A DNA stretch of 38,642 nt, from assembly GCA_036559705.1 (NCBI GenBank), contig DATBSP010000059.1, forward strand, positions 1-38,642, read 5' to 3'. Below, in pieces: positions 10,752 to 18,383 of the stretch. The first letter of the stretch is position 1. Every line of letters starts with the position of its first letter. Origin of the DNA: Hyphomicrobium_A sp036559705. Lineage in GTDB: Bacteria > Pseudomonadota > Alphaproteobacteria > Rhizobiales > Hyphomicrobiaceae. The notes under the pieces are model-generated. The model did not search any database. It worked only from the letters and a program-made list of their open reading frames with translations, and was not told the DNA's origin. The position numbers and the translations under genes were made by a program.

Positions 10752-11816
10752 TCAATTCGTCAGGTTGACCATGCGCTCGACGGCGCGGCGCGCCTTGGCG
10801 GCGACGATTGGGTCGACGTGCACTTCGTAGCGCATGTCGCGCAGCGCCGCGTAGATGTTCTCGAGACTGATGCGCTTCATGTGCGGGCAGAGGTTGCACG
10901 GCCGGATGAACTCGACGTCGGGCGCCTCGACGGCAACGTTCGAGGCCATCGAGCATTCGGTGATCAGCGCCACCTTGCGCGGACGATTGCTCGTCACCCA
11001 GTTTATCATCGCCGCCGTGGAGCCGGTAAAGTCCGACGCGTCGATGACCTCCGGCGGGCACTCGGGGTGGGCGATAACCTTGATGCCGGGGTCGGCCGCG
11101 CGCATTGCCGCAATGTCGTCGGCGGTGAAGCGCTCATGCACCTCGCAGTGCCCCTTCCAAGCGATGATCTCCACCTTCGTTTTGGTCTGCACGTACTTGG
11201 CGAGGTACTCATCGGGGATGAGCAGCACGCGCGGCGCGCCGAGGCTCTCGACGATCTTCACAGCGTTGGAAGAGGTGCAGCAGATATCGCACTCCGCCTT
11301 CACTGCGGCGGAGGTGTTGACGTAGGTGACGATCGGCACGCCAGGGTAGACCTCGCGCAGCATGCGCACGTCTTCGGGCGTGATCGAATCGGCCAGCGAG
11401 CAGCCGGCCAGCGGATCGGGGATGAGGACGGTCTTGTCGGGGCTCAGCAGCTTCGACGTCTCGGCCATGAAGTGCACACCGGCCTGCACGATGACCCCGG
11501 CCTTGGTGCGCGCCGCTTCCTTGGCGAGCTGCAAGCTGTCGCCGCGAAAGTCGCCGACGCAGTTGAAGATCTCCGGCGTCATGTAGTTGTGCGCCAGAAT
11601 GACCGCGTTGCGCTCCTTCTTCAGCTCGTTGATCGCCTTGATCAGCGGCGCATAGGCCGGCCATTCCATTGGCGTGATGACATGCTGCACACGCGCGTAC
11701 ATCGGCGCCATCTCGGCGGCAAGCTCCGGTGTGAAAGCCGGCAGGTCGCGCTTGGCCGACGGCGGTGCGGCGCGCGGTCGGCTGGCAACGGCGGGGCGGA
11801 TGTCGAGCGTATCCAT
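10752..11816 (-). CDS. nadA: Quinolinate synthase
   Basis: 4Fe-4S enzyme condensing iminoaspartate with dihydroxyacetone phosphate to quinolinate. 354 aa from ATG 11816. Visible motifs: NAVILAHNYM, the three cluster-type cysteines (NCVGDFRGDS, AECDICCTSSN, RPCNLCPHM), FMAETSKLLSPDK, AGCSLAD, HPECPPEV and STAAMINWV. The start at 11816 is supported by TGAGGAG seven bases upstream. Longer frames reaching 11873 would run through the operator palindrome at 11842-11858 and lack a ribosome site. First gene of nadABC, with two operator-like palindromes and a putative promoter upstream. The regulator gene nadQ lies directly upstream on the same strand. Confidence 0.97.
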   Translation of the reverse strand: MDTLDIRPAVASRPRAAPPSAKRDLPAFTPELAAEMAPMYARVQHVITPMEWPAYAPLIKAINELKKERNAVILAHNYMTPEIFNCVGDFRGDSLQLAKEAARTKAGVIVQAGVHFMAETSKLLSPDKTVLIPDPLAGCSLADSITPEDVRMLREVYPGVPIVTYVNTSAAVKAECDICCTSSNAVKIVESLGAPRVLLIPDEYLAKYVQTKTKVEIIAWKGHCEVHERFTADDIAAMRAADPGIKVIAHPECPPEVIDASDFTGSTAAMINWVTSNRPRKVALITECSMASNVAVEAPDVEFIRPCNLCPHMKRISLENIYAALRDMRYEVHVDPIVAAKARRAVERMVNLTN

Positions 11817-11841
11817 CTCTTGCTCCTCAAGCGACCTAAGT

Positions 11842-11858
11842 ATGCTCATTTTGAGCAT
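11842..11858. promoter_or_regulatory. Operator-like palindrome 1 upstream of nadA
   Basis: ATGCTCA-TTT-TGAGCAT, a perfect 7-bp inverted repeat with a 3-base spacer, centred about 34 bases before the nadA start, in the predicted 5' leader. The same motif recurs at 11909-11925. Next to a NadQ-type regulator gene this is best read as its binding site; that is inference. Confidence 0.75.
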
Positions 11859-11877
11859 TAGTAGGTCATCCAACGAG

Positions 11878-11894
11878 CCGGCCCCCGGGGCCGG
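11878..11894. repeat. GC-rich palindrome between the two nadA operators
   Basis: CCGGCCCC-C-GGGGCCGG is a nearly perfect 17-base palindrome lying between the operator copies and downstream of the putative -10. In RNA it would fold into a very stable short hairpin at the 5' end of the nadA leader. Confidence 0.5.
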
Positions 11895-11902
11895 TTAATA
11901 GT

Positions 11903-11930
11903 CATATAATGCTCTTTTTGAGCACTCCAA
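11903..11930 (-). promoter_or_regulatory. Putative nadABC promoter with operator 2 in its spacer
   Basis: On the minus strand TTGGAG (11930-11925) and TATATG (11908-11903) are 16 bases apart and resemble -35 and -10 elements. The spacer is almost exactly the second palindrome, ATGCTCT-TTT-TGAGCAC on the plus strand (11909-11925), 67 bases from copy 1. A protein bound there would block RNA polymerase, so repression is the natural model. Confidence 0.6.
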
Positions 11931-12048
11931 GGGTGAGGTCAAGATTACTTCATCTGGTTTCCGGTGGCCAGATAAGACTAGGTCCGGCATAGCAAATTGG
12001 TTCCGCTGCTCGCGCAGCATGCCTATGCAATAGGCGCTGGCACCGGGC

Positions 12049-13083
12049 TCAGACTTTGCCGGGCTTCACGCGCACACCCGGTGCTGGACGCTCGAGCAGC
12101 ACCTCGCGGCGGAAGCGATAGAGCTTCGCCGGACGGCCGCCGGTGCGCATCTTCACTTCGCCCGTCGTCTCGACAAGGCCCGCCCCTTCAACAAGGCGGC
12201 GGAAGTTCTGCTTGTGCAGGTGCGGACCGAGGATCGCCTCGACCGTCCGCTGCAGCTCGAACAGCGTGAAGTCGTCCGGCATCAGCTCGAAGATCACCGG
12301 GCGATACTTGATCTTGGCGCGCACGCGGCCGATGGCGGTGGCGAGAATGCGCCGATGGTCAAAGCGCATTGGCACGCCCAGGCGCGGCCGCTCGCTCCAT
12401 TGCCGGGCAGCATCGCGTTCATCGCGCAAGGCCTCTTCTACAAGGCCAGCCTCGTAGAGTAGCTCGTAGCGCTCGAGTACCTTTTCCTCGTCCCACGCGG
12501 CACCGTCGGTCGCAAAGCAGATGCGCACGCGCTCCTGTCGGCTGATCGGCTGCGCCGCCGCTCCGCGCTGGGAAGAGACCCATTCGCGCAGTCGCGGTTC
12601 GATCAAGCTTTCGAGAATCTCCGGACGGCCGCGCCGCCAATCCTCCCACGGGAAATAGTGATACCAGCTGCGCCAGGCGCCGTGCATGTCGAGCGACGGC
12701 TTCGCCTGCGTCAGTGCCAGATAGCCGATGGAAACGATGTGCGGTCCGACATCGCCGGCCTCGGCGTGCCGTCCGCGATCGCCGAACGTGTAGAGCTGCT
12801 CGGCATACCCGAGCTCCAGCCCGGTCTGACGATGTACCCAGGCGCGTAATCCGCCCTCGAAGGTTCGATGTTGCAGCGGCGAAAACGGCCCGAACGGCAA
12901 CCCGTCCGTGGCGCCCGCCACGTCCGCGTCGTTGCGGATGATGAGCACGACCGGCTCGTTATCGGCCACGGCGACGATGGCCGCGTTTAAGCCAATCTCG
13001 ACCCCGGACGCCCCGGGCTCGGTGCGGGCATCAGCCTTGCCTGCCAAGTGCGGTGCCGTCTCCCTGAGCTGATGGTACGACAT
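12049..13083 (-). CDS. nadQ: NadQ-type Nudix-like/winged-helix regulator of NAD synthesis
   Basis: Probable transcriptional regulator of the adjacent nadABC genes. 344 aa. The N-terminal half (about residues 25-175) looks like a Nudix fold, with AAIVAVADNEPVVLIIRND and then FEGGLRAWVHRQTGLELG. The catalytic REXXEEXG signature is replaced there by non-matching residues, so hydrolysis is unlikely. The C-terminal part (about 245-335) looks like the winged helix shared with NrtR-type regulators: YRPVIFELMPDDFTL, HKQNFRRLVEGAGLVE and GGRPAKLYRFR. ATG 13083 has GGAGG about seven bases upstream. Known family: COG4111/NadQ of alphaproteobacteria, assigned to NAD control by comparative genomics. The twin palindromes 120-220 bp downstream of its stop fit that. 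Effector unknown here. Confidence 0.85.
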   Translation of the reverse strand: MSYHQLRETAPHLAGKADARTEPGASGVEIGLNAAIVAVADNEPVVLIIRNDADVAGATDGLPFGPFSPLQHRTFEGGLRAWVHRQTGLELGYAEQLYTFGDRGRHAEAGDVGPHIVSIGYLALTQAKPSLDMHGAWRSWYHYFPWEDWRRGRPEILESLIEPRLREWVSSQRGAAAQPISRQERVRICFATDGAAWDEEKVLERYELLYEAGLVEEALRDERDAARQWSERPRLGVPMRFDHRRILATAIGRVRAKIKYRPVIFELMPDDFTLFELQRTVEAILGPHLHKQNFRRLVEGAGLVETTGEVKMRTGGRPAKLYRFRREVLLERPAPGVRVKPGKV

Positions 13084-13200
13084 ATCTGTCCTCCAACTGG
13101 CTTCTGGGACCCCCTGCAGCGGAGGCTAAGTTTCGAACGGGGCGCATTTCCGAACGCGCCACGCCCGGCCGTTGTTTCAGCCTGTCACAACGCGCAATAC

Positions 13201-13824
13201 TCACAAACGTTCAATCAAATCGCGAAACCGTTGGAGAAATGCGCTCTGGGCCTCGGCCGCTGGCCAGGGTTTAAGGGCCTTCAGCGCCTCGGCGGTGCCG
13301 GCCGTTAACCCTTTTGGCCGCCCAAAATAAATCGTGGCTTCATCCTCCCCAAAGCCCGCCAGCCGGGTGGCCTCGAAGTACGCGGCAATACGGTCCGCCG
13401 CCTTGATTTCCGTCTGAACATCGCTCGGCAACTTGGACGCGATGCCGAAGCGCGAATGGATCGCGGCAAGTAGACGCAACTCAAAGGCTTTGTAGTCGAG
13501 GCCGATGGCTGTCTTGAACGGGCTGATGAGGTCGCCGACGACGTATTCGGGCGCGTCGTGCAGCAAAGCCGCCAAGCGCCAGCGCGCTGGCCAGTCGGCA
13601 TTGCGTGCAACCGTGATGTCTTCGACGACGAGTGCGTGCTGCGCGACCGAGAAGGCGTGCGCGCCGGTCGTCTGACCGTTCCAGCGCGCGACGCGTGCGA
13701 GTCCGTGCGCGATGTCCTCGATCTCGACGTCGGCAGGCGAGGGGTTTAGCAGATCGAGGCGCCGGCCGGACAGCATGCGCTGCCAGGCACGCGTCGGCGC
13801 TTGGCCATCGTCACTACGCGTCAC
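13201..13824 (-). CDS. HD-domain hydrolase (YfbR-like)
   Basis: Metal-dependent phosphohydrolase of the HD superfamily, similar to YfbR-type 5'-deoxynucleotidases. 207 aa. Metal-binding pattern: His in TGAHAFSVAQHALVV, the HD pair in AALLHDAPEYVVGD and a later Asp in EIKAADRIAAYFEA. The N-terminus has RMLSGRRLDLLNPSP. Start: GTG 13824 overlaps the tag stop by 4 bp (GTGA), typical of coupled genes. An ATG at 13857 would overlap tag by 37 bp and is the alternative. Third gene of a ygfZ-tag-HD operon. A nucleotide-cleaning role would suit the DNA-repair neighbour, but the substrate is not shown. Confidence 0.88.
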   Translation of the reverse strand: MTRSDDGQAPTRAWQRMLSGRRLDLLNPSPADVEIEDIAHGLARVARWNGQTTGAHAFSVAQHALVVEDITVARNADWPARWRLAALLHDAPEYVVGDLISPFKTAIGLDYKAFELRLLAAIHSRFGIASKLPSDVQTEIKAADRIAAYFEATRLAGFGEDEATIYFGRPKGLTAGTAEALKALKPWPAAEAQSAFLQRFRDLIERL

Positions 13825-14432
13825 GACTTCATGCTCGCTTGATGAAGTACTGCGCATTCGGCATGCCGGAAGCAGGAGACGAGGTGATCGTTGACCATCC
13901 CCGATGATTGCATGAAGGCGTAGACCGTCGTTGGCCCAACGAAGCGGAAGCCTTCTTCCTTTAATGCTTTCGAAATGCGCTTCGACAACTCCGTCTCGGC
14001 CGGGATGTCCTTCATCCCACGCGCGCGGTTCTGCACCGGGCCGTCCGCCCCGAGGTGATCCCAGAGGAATTTTTTCAGGGTCGTGCGTTTGCGCAAGTGC
14101 AAGTACGCCTTGGCATTGTCGACCGTCGCTTCGATCTTCGCTCTGTTGCGCACGATGCCTTGGTCGGCCATCAGCCGCGCGACGTCCTTGGCGTCGTAAT
14201 TGGCAATGCGCTTGGGATCGAACTTCTCGAAGGCGCGGCGGAAGTTCTCGCGCTTGCGCAAGATAGTGATCCACGACAGCCCAGCTTGGAAGCCTTCCAG
14301 CACCAGCTTCTCGAAGATGGCGCGGTCGGTTTTCAGCGGCACGCCCCATTCTTCGTCGTGATAGCGCTGATACTCGGCGTCGTTGCCGGCCCAGGTGCAG
14401 CGCACGAGCGCAGGTTCGCGCGGCTTGCTCAT
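13821..14432 (-). CDS. tag: 3-methyladenine DNA glycosylase I
   Basis: Base-excision repair enzyme removing 3-methyladenine from alkylated DNA. 203 aa. The zinc snap residues of the Tag family are present: Cys12 and His25 in RCTWAGNDAEYQRYHDEEWG, and His/Cys in VNDHLVSCFRH near the C-terminus. Also present are FEKLVLEGFQAGLSW, ILRKRENFRRAF, GIVRNRAKI and the GFRFVGPTTVYAFMQSSG helix-hairpin region. Start ATG 14432 overlaps the ygfZ stop in an ATGA arrangement; the next gene starts in a GTGA overlap with its own stop. A longer frame to 14477 would run back into ygfZ. Confidence 0.96.
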   Translation of the reverse strand: MSKPREPALVRCTWAGNDAEYQRYHDEEWGVPLKTDRAIFEKLVLEGFQAGLSWITILRKRENFRRAFEKFDPKRIANYDAKDVARLMADQGIVRNRAKIEATVDNAKAYLHLRKRTTLKKFLWDHLGADGPVQNRARGMKDIPAETELSKRISKALKEEGFRFVGPTTVYAFMQSSGMVNDHLVSCFRHAECAVLHQASMKS

Positions 14433-15331
14433 GCGGGCGAGCCCGCTGGCTTGGTTTCGAGCGAAAACCGCGCCCACTCCGGGATTTCGATGCGCACCGG
14501 CACGTTGCCGGCGTGCAGCGTCTCGCCCTTTTCGAGAAGCTCCGCGGCGCGATCGAGGCGGATCGGCGCCAGCCCGAGCGTACCGGCGGTCGAGCCAAGC
14601 GTGCCGATCTCGACGCCGCCGGCAATGATTGCTGCGCCGGTCCCCGGCAGCGCCGCATCGGCGACGACCGGCACGATGCGCCGCCGCGCCGTGCCGCGGT
14701 TCTGCATGCGCGACACAACTTCCTGGCCGACGTAGCAGCCCTTCTCGAAGGACACCCCGTTCAACTGGTCGAACAGCGCCTCGTGCGCAAAGGCATCGCC
14801 GAAGGCGTAATCCTTGCCACCCTCCGGCACCCCAAGGCCGATACGATGCGCGTGGTAGTCCTCCTGCGTCGCGCTCGCGGCCGGCTCGCCGCCTAGGGCC
14901 CAGTCGGAGCGCAGCGTTGCCAGCTCGCGAAAGCCGAGCTCCTGAAGCCGCGGATCCGCAAAGCGCAGGGGCGCTGGCCCGACGCCTTGCGGTGCATGCT
15001 CGCCACCGCCCCAGATTGCCGCCACCGTGTAGTCGGCCGACACGTCACTAATCGCTACGTCGGCGCGCAGCTTGTACATCTTAAGCCGCTCGGCCAGCTC
15101 GGACGCCTTGCTACGCGCCGTTTCAAGCAAGAAGCCCTCAGGGCTGCCGACCACGAAAAATTCAAACAGAATTTTTCCCTGTGGACTTAGCAGCCCGGCA
15201 TGCAGCGCGCCCTGACCATCGATGAGGTCCATATCGTTGGTGATGACGCCCTGCAGGAGCTTCGCCGCATCGGGCCCGGCGACGCTGACGACGCCGCGGT
15301 CGGGCAACAGCGCTATTTTCGTCTCGGCCAT
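14429..15331 (-). CDS. ygfZ: Folate-binding protein YgfZ/GcvT-like
   Basis: Folate-dependent helper for iron-sulfur cluster enzymes, in the GcvT fold family. 300 aa. The diagnostic YgfZ motif KGCYVGQEVVSRMQ is intact (about residues 200-213). The N-terminal barrel part has LLQGVITNDMDLI, GALHAGLLSPQGKILF and the region LLETARSKASELAERLKMYKL... that places the GcvT-like domain. The C-terminal part ends in ALAPIRLDR-type residues (GLAPIRLDRA). ATG 15331 has GGGGA five bases upstream. First gene of a tight operon with tag and the HD hydrolase. Divergent from the dihydroorotase-like gene, 82 bp apart. Confidence 0.93.
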   Translation of the reverse strand: MAETKIALLPDRGVVSVAGPDAAKLLQGVITNDMDLIDGQGALHAGLLSPQGKILFEFFVVGSPEGFLLETARSKASELAERLKMYKLRADVAISDVSADYTVAAIWGGGEHAPQGVGPAPLRFADPRLQELGFRELATLRSDWALGGEPAASATQEDYHAHRIGLGVPEGGKDYAFGDAFAHEALFDQLNGVSFEKGCYVGQEVVSRMQNRGTARRRIVPVVADAALPGTGAAIIAGGVEIGTLGSTAGTLGLAPIRLDRAAELLEKGETLHAGNVPVRIEIPEWARFSLETKPAGSPA

Positions 15332-15413
15332 CGTTTCCCCGCTCCGGTTGCAACCGGCGTCCGATTTACGTATGCGGGGCGCGGGCCCGAGGCAAGCCAC
15401 GGATAAAGAAGCC

Positions 15414-16742
15414 ATGAGCGCCACGTTCGACCTCGTGCTGAAGGGAGGCACCGTCGTCAATGAGGACGGTGTCGGCGTCCGCGATGTCGGCGTCCGTGCA
15501 GGGCGGATCGCTGCCATTGGCCGCGTCGATGTCGCCAAGGCGGGCGAGGTGATCGACGCGCGCGGCCTGCATGTGCTGCCGGGCGTCATCGATACACAGG
15601 TGCATTTTCGCGAGCCGGGGCTGGAACACAAGGAAGACCTTGCAAGCGGTTCGCGCGGCGCAGTGCTCGGCGGCGTCACCGCCGTGTTCGAGATGCCGAA
15701 CACGAAGCCGCTGACGACCACGGCGGCAACGCTCGCCGACAAAGTGGCGCGCGCGCGCAACCGCATGTTCTGCGATTTCGCCTTCTACGTCGGCGGCACG
15801 CGCGAGAACATCGACGAGATCCCTAGGCTCGAAAAGCTCGAGGGCTCGGCCGGCATCAAGGTGTTCATGGGCTCATCGACCGGCGACCTGCTGGTCGATG
15901 ATGAAACTTCGCTCGATCGCATCATCGGCGCTCTCTCCCGTCGCGCCGCCTTTCATTCCGAGGACGAGGCGCGGCTCAAAGAGCGCATGCACAAGCGGCG
16001 CCCGGGCGATCCGTCATCGCACCCCGAATGGCGCGATGAGGAAGCAGCGATCATCTCCACCCGGCGCCTCGTGCGCCTCGCCGAGAAGCACAAGCGGCGT
16101 GTGCACGTGCTGCACGTGTCGACGGCGGCAGAGTTGTCCTTTCTCGCTGACCACAAGGACTGGGCGAGCGTCGAGGTGACGCCGCATCACCTCACGCTGG
16201 TCGCGCCCGACTGCTACGAGAAGCTCGGCACCTACGCGCAGATGAACCCGCCGGTGCGCGACGACCGTCATCGCCAAGCCATTTGGGCGGGGGTCGCGGC
16301 GGGCATCGTCGACGTGCTCGGCTCCGATCACGCGCCGCACACGCGTGAAGAGAAGGACCACGCTTATCCGGGCTCGCATTCCGGCATGACCGGCGTGCAA
16401 ACGCTCGTTCCCATCATGCTCGACCACGTCAATGCCGGACGTCTCAGCATCGAGCGCTTCGTCGACCTGACGAGCCACGGCCCGCAACGGCTGTTCGGCA
16501 TCCGCGGCAAGGGCCGTATCGCCGCCGGCTACGACGCCGACTTCGTCATCGTCGACCTGAAACGCGAAGAGACGATCACCAACGCACGGGTGGCGAGCCG
16601 CGCCGGCTGGACGCCCTACGACGGCAAACGCGTCAAGGGATGGCCCATCGGCACCTTCGTGCGCGGACGTCGTGTCATGTGGGACGGCGAAATCATCGGG
16701 GCCGCACATGGTGCCCCCGTTGGTTTCCTCGAAGGATTCTAG
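15414..16742 (+). CDS. pyrC: Dihydroorotase family protein, first metal-binding His replaced by Gln
   Basis: Cyclic amidohydrolase close to dihydroorotase (carbamoyl-aspartate to dihydroorotate, pyrimidine synthesis). 442 aa. Seen: GVIDTQVHFREPG where DxHxH is usual, so the first His of the HxH pair is Gln; the substrate Arg is kept. Other metal positions look intact: the Lys in GIKVFMGSSTG, His in FHSEDEAR, His in HVLHVSTAAE and Asp in GSDHAPHTREEK. TPHHLTL and MNPPVR are also present. The C-terminus carries the usual small beta-sandwich (ADFVIVDLKRE). ATG 15414 has only a weak ribosome site. I have the impression that the Gln form is a recurrent subfamily in alphaproteobacteria. Whether it makes dihydroorotate or another product cannot be told. 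Confidence 0.88.
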   Translation: MSATFDLVLKGGTVVNEDGVGVRDVGVRAGRIAAIGRVDVAKAGEVIDARGLHVLPGVIDTQVHFREPGLEHKEDLASGSRGAVLGGVTAVFEMPNTKPLTTTAATLADKVARARNRMFCDFAFYVGGTRENIDEIPRLEKLEGSAGIKVFMGSSTGDLLVDDETSLDRIIGALSRRAAFHSEDEARLKERMHKRRPGDPSSHPEWRDEEAAIISTRRLVRLAEKHKRRVHVLHVSTAAELSFLADHKDWASVEVTPHHLTLVAPDCYEKLGTYAQMNPPVRDDRHRQAIWAGVAAGIVDVLGSDHAPHTREEKDHAYPGSHSGMTGVQTLVPIMLDHVNAGRLSIERFVDLTSHGPQRLFGIRGKGRIAAGYDADFVIVDLKREETITNARVASRAGWTPYDGKRVKGWPIGTFVRGRRVMWDGEIIGAAHGAPVGFLEGF

Positions 16743-16746
16743 GCGC

Positions 16747-17577
16747 CTATAGGGGGTCGCCGTAGCGGTCGTACCGCTGGTAGCGATCGTAGCCGCGTGG
16801 GGCATCGTAACGATCGTCGTCCGGATCCTGCTCGGGCTCACGTGCGTAGGGATCGTCCTGCGGTTCCACCTCCTCGGGCGGCGGTGCCGATGCCGTCTGC
16901 GCCCCAGTGTGCTTCAGCACTGTGACTGGCGTTCCGACGTTGGCGATCGACGCCAAATGTAGCACGTGCTCGTTCATCATGCGGAAGCAGCCCGACGACG
17001 CGGCGCGGCCGATGCTGGTCGGGTCGTTGGTGCCGTGGATGCGATAGAGCGTGTTGCCAAGATAGAGCGCCAGCCGCCGAGCGGGTTCTTGAGGCCGCCG
17101 GTCATCTTGTCTGGCAGACGCGGGTCGCGCGCGATCATCTCCTTGGGCGGATGCCAGTCGGGCCATTCCTGCTTGCGGCTGATCACCTCGGTGCCGGTCC
17201 ACGAGAAGCCCTCGCGGCCGACCGAGATCGGATACTGATAGGCCTCCGTCGGCGAGAGGATGAAGTACAGCATCCGTCCCTGGCTATCGATGACGATGGA
17301 GCTGGCGACGAAGTTACTGTGAAAGGCGACCATCGGCGGCGCTTCGGGCGCGATGGCCGGACGCGCACCGCCGCTACGGGTGATCGGCGCCCGGCGGTAG
17401 TCGTCGCCGTAGCCCCACCCGTCGCCATAGTCGTTGCGCCACTGCTGGCGGCTGCGGGAACGTGGCTCCCAGAAGGGCTGACGTCCAAATCCGTCCTCGC
17501 CGTAAAACTGAGCGGAAGCGGGGGCCGCGCCGGCCAATGTCACGACCGTCGCCGCTGCGAATGCTGCTCCAGATCAT
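16747..17577 (-). pseudogene. L,D-transpeptidase (YkuD/ErfK) with a frameshift
   Basis: Peptidoglycan L,D-transpeptidase, split over two frames. The upstream frame (17543-17073 and on) reads APASAQFYGEDG, a Tyr/Arg/Gly-rich linker, then the catalytic domain start: FHSNFVASSIVIDSQGRMLY, YPISVGREGFSWTG, EWPDWHPPKEMI and MTGGLKNPLGG. The next conserved part, LALYLGNTLYRIHGTNDP, and the nucleophile motif SSGCFRMMNEHV continue in another frame that ends at 16747 after an acidic Tyr/Asp/Pro-rich tail. One base is missing near 17072. The N-terminus is also doubtful: the only start in frame is GTG 17543 with an incomplete signal peptide. A TGA lies shortly upstream, and ATG 17577 is in another frame, suggesting a second shift. 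Either a decayed gene or sequence errors. Confidence 0.8.
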
Positions 17578-17681
17578 GCTGCTATCCCCGTCCTTTGGAG
17601 CTGACGCAGTAGATCTGGGAACGCGGTTGCGCCTTACAAGCTGTGAAGCTGATTTTATTGGCGGGTCCGCTACTTATCGTC

Positions 17682-18308
17682 TCACTCGGCTTTCCTGAAG
17701 GAATGCCATGTGCCGTCGGCGCCGATGGTCAGGCGCCACCATGTCCACTTCTTCTTTTCACGCATCGTCTTGGCCTGCGCTGGGCCGACGAGTCGCAAAA
17801 GCTCGACTTCCTGCGCCGGCGTGAGTTTATCGAGTTCGACCTCGGCGAGGTACGGCCAGACGTAGATGATGTTGTTCTCGAGATCCTTGCCGAACGGCAG
17901 CTCCGCCGCCCGCATCGGCAGAATGTCGGCCAGCACGGCGAGTATCTCGCGGCCGTTGCCGTCGCCCGAGGTTTTTTTCCAGTAGGCGATCGGATCCTCC
18001 CCGGCGGGCGCCGCTACCTCGGGCTTCAGCTCGTTCCAGTCCAGCGGCACGCGCAGGTCTTCGATGTTTCCCGAATGCGTGGCGGCAAGGATGGCCTGGC
18101 GCATCTCCTCGACCGGCCCGGGAAGAGGTCCCGTGTCCTCACCGGGTTTGGGCAGCTTCTTGCGCGCTATCGCTTTGGCAGGTACCTCGGTGTCTTCCGC
18201 GGCGGCTCGCCTCTCCAGCGCAGAGCTCGGGCCCTCATGGACAAGGCAGAGCACCGCCAGTACCAATACCGGCAAGCCCACCAGGCGCCTCTCGATGATT
18301 GCAGGCAT
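17682..18308 (-). CDS. Secreted hypothetical protein, 208 aa
   Basis: Unrecognised. A signal peptide is likely (IIERRLVGLPVLVLAVLCLVH, residues 4-24). A polar, charged linker (about 30-60) follows. The C-terminal domain of about 140 residues has MRQAILAATHSGNIEDLRVPLDWNELKPE, DPIAYWKKTSGDGNGREILAVLADIL, NIIYVWPYLAEVELDKLTPAQE and a closing WRLTIGADGTWHSF block. The strong, regular pattern of these blocks suggests a conserved periplasmic domain in related bacteria. It lies downstream of the frameshifted transpeptidase on the same strand and is divergent from the LysE-type exporter (75 bp). No function can be assigned. Confidence 0.75.
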   Translation of the reverse strand: MPAIIERRLVGLPVLVLAVLCLVHEGPSSALERRAAAEDTEVPAKAIARKKLPKPGEDTGPLPGPVEEMRQAILAATHSGNIEDLRVPLDWNELKPEVAAPAGEDPIAYWKKTSGDGNGREILAVLADILPMRAAELPFGKDLENNIIYVWPYLAEVELDKLTPAQEVELLRLVGPAQAKTMREKKKWTWWRLTIGADGTWHSFRKAE

Positions 18309-18383
18309 CAGCGAGCTCCGGCGCTGCGCAAGGGGAAAATCAGCCGTTCACGGCTCGCGACGCGGACCGGCAAAGGAAGGTGC

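Noticed and set aside
10818..11861. 347-aa plus-strand open frame over nadA
   Set aside because: Antisense shadow rich in Arg, Gly and His; nadA on the other strand has all its motifs.
11842..11930. NAD-binding riboswitch before nadA
   Set aside because: The palindromes fit DNA operators at a promoter, and the leader left is too short for the known NAD riboswitches.
13825..14718. Long open frame extending the HD hydrolase to 505 aa
   Set aside because: It is the off-frame shadow of tag and ygfZ, which are certain genes; the HD gene has a GTG start coupled to tag.
16977..17202. Programmed frameshift in the L,D-transpeptidase
   Set aside because: No slippery heptamer or downstream pseudoknot is evident at the join; decay or sequencing error explains it better.
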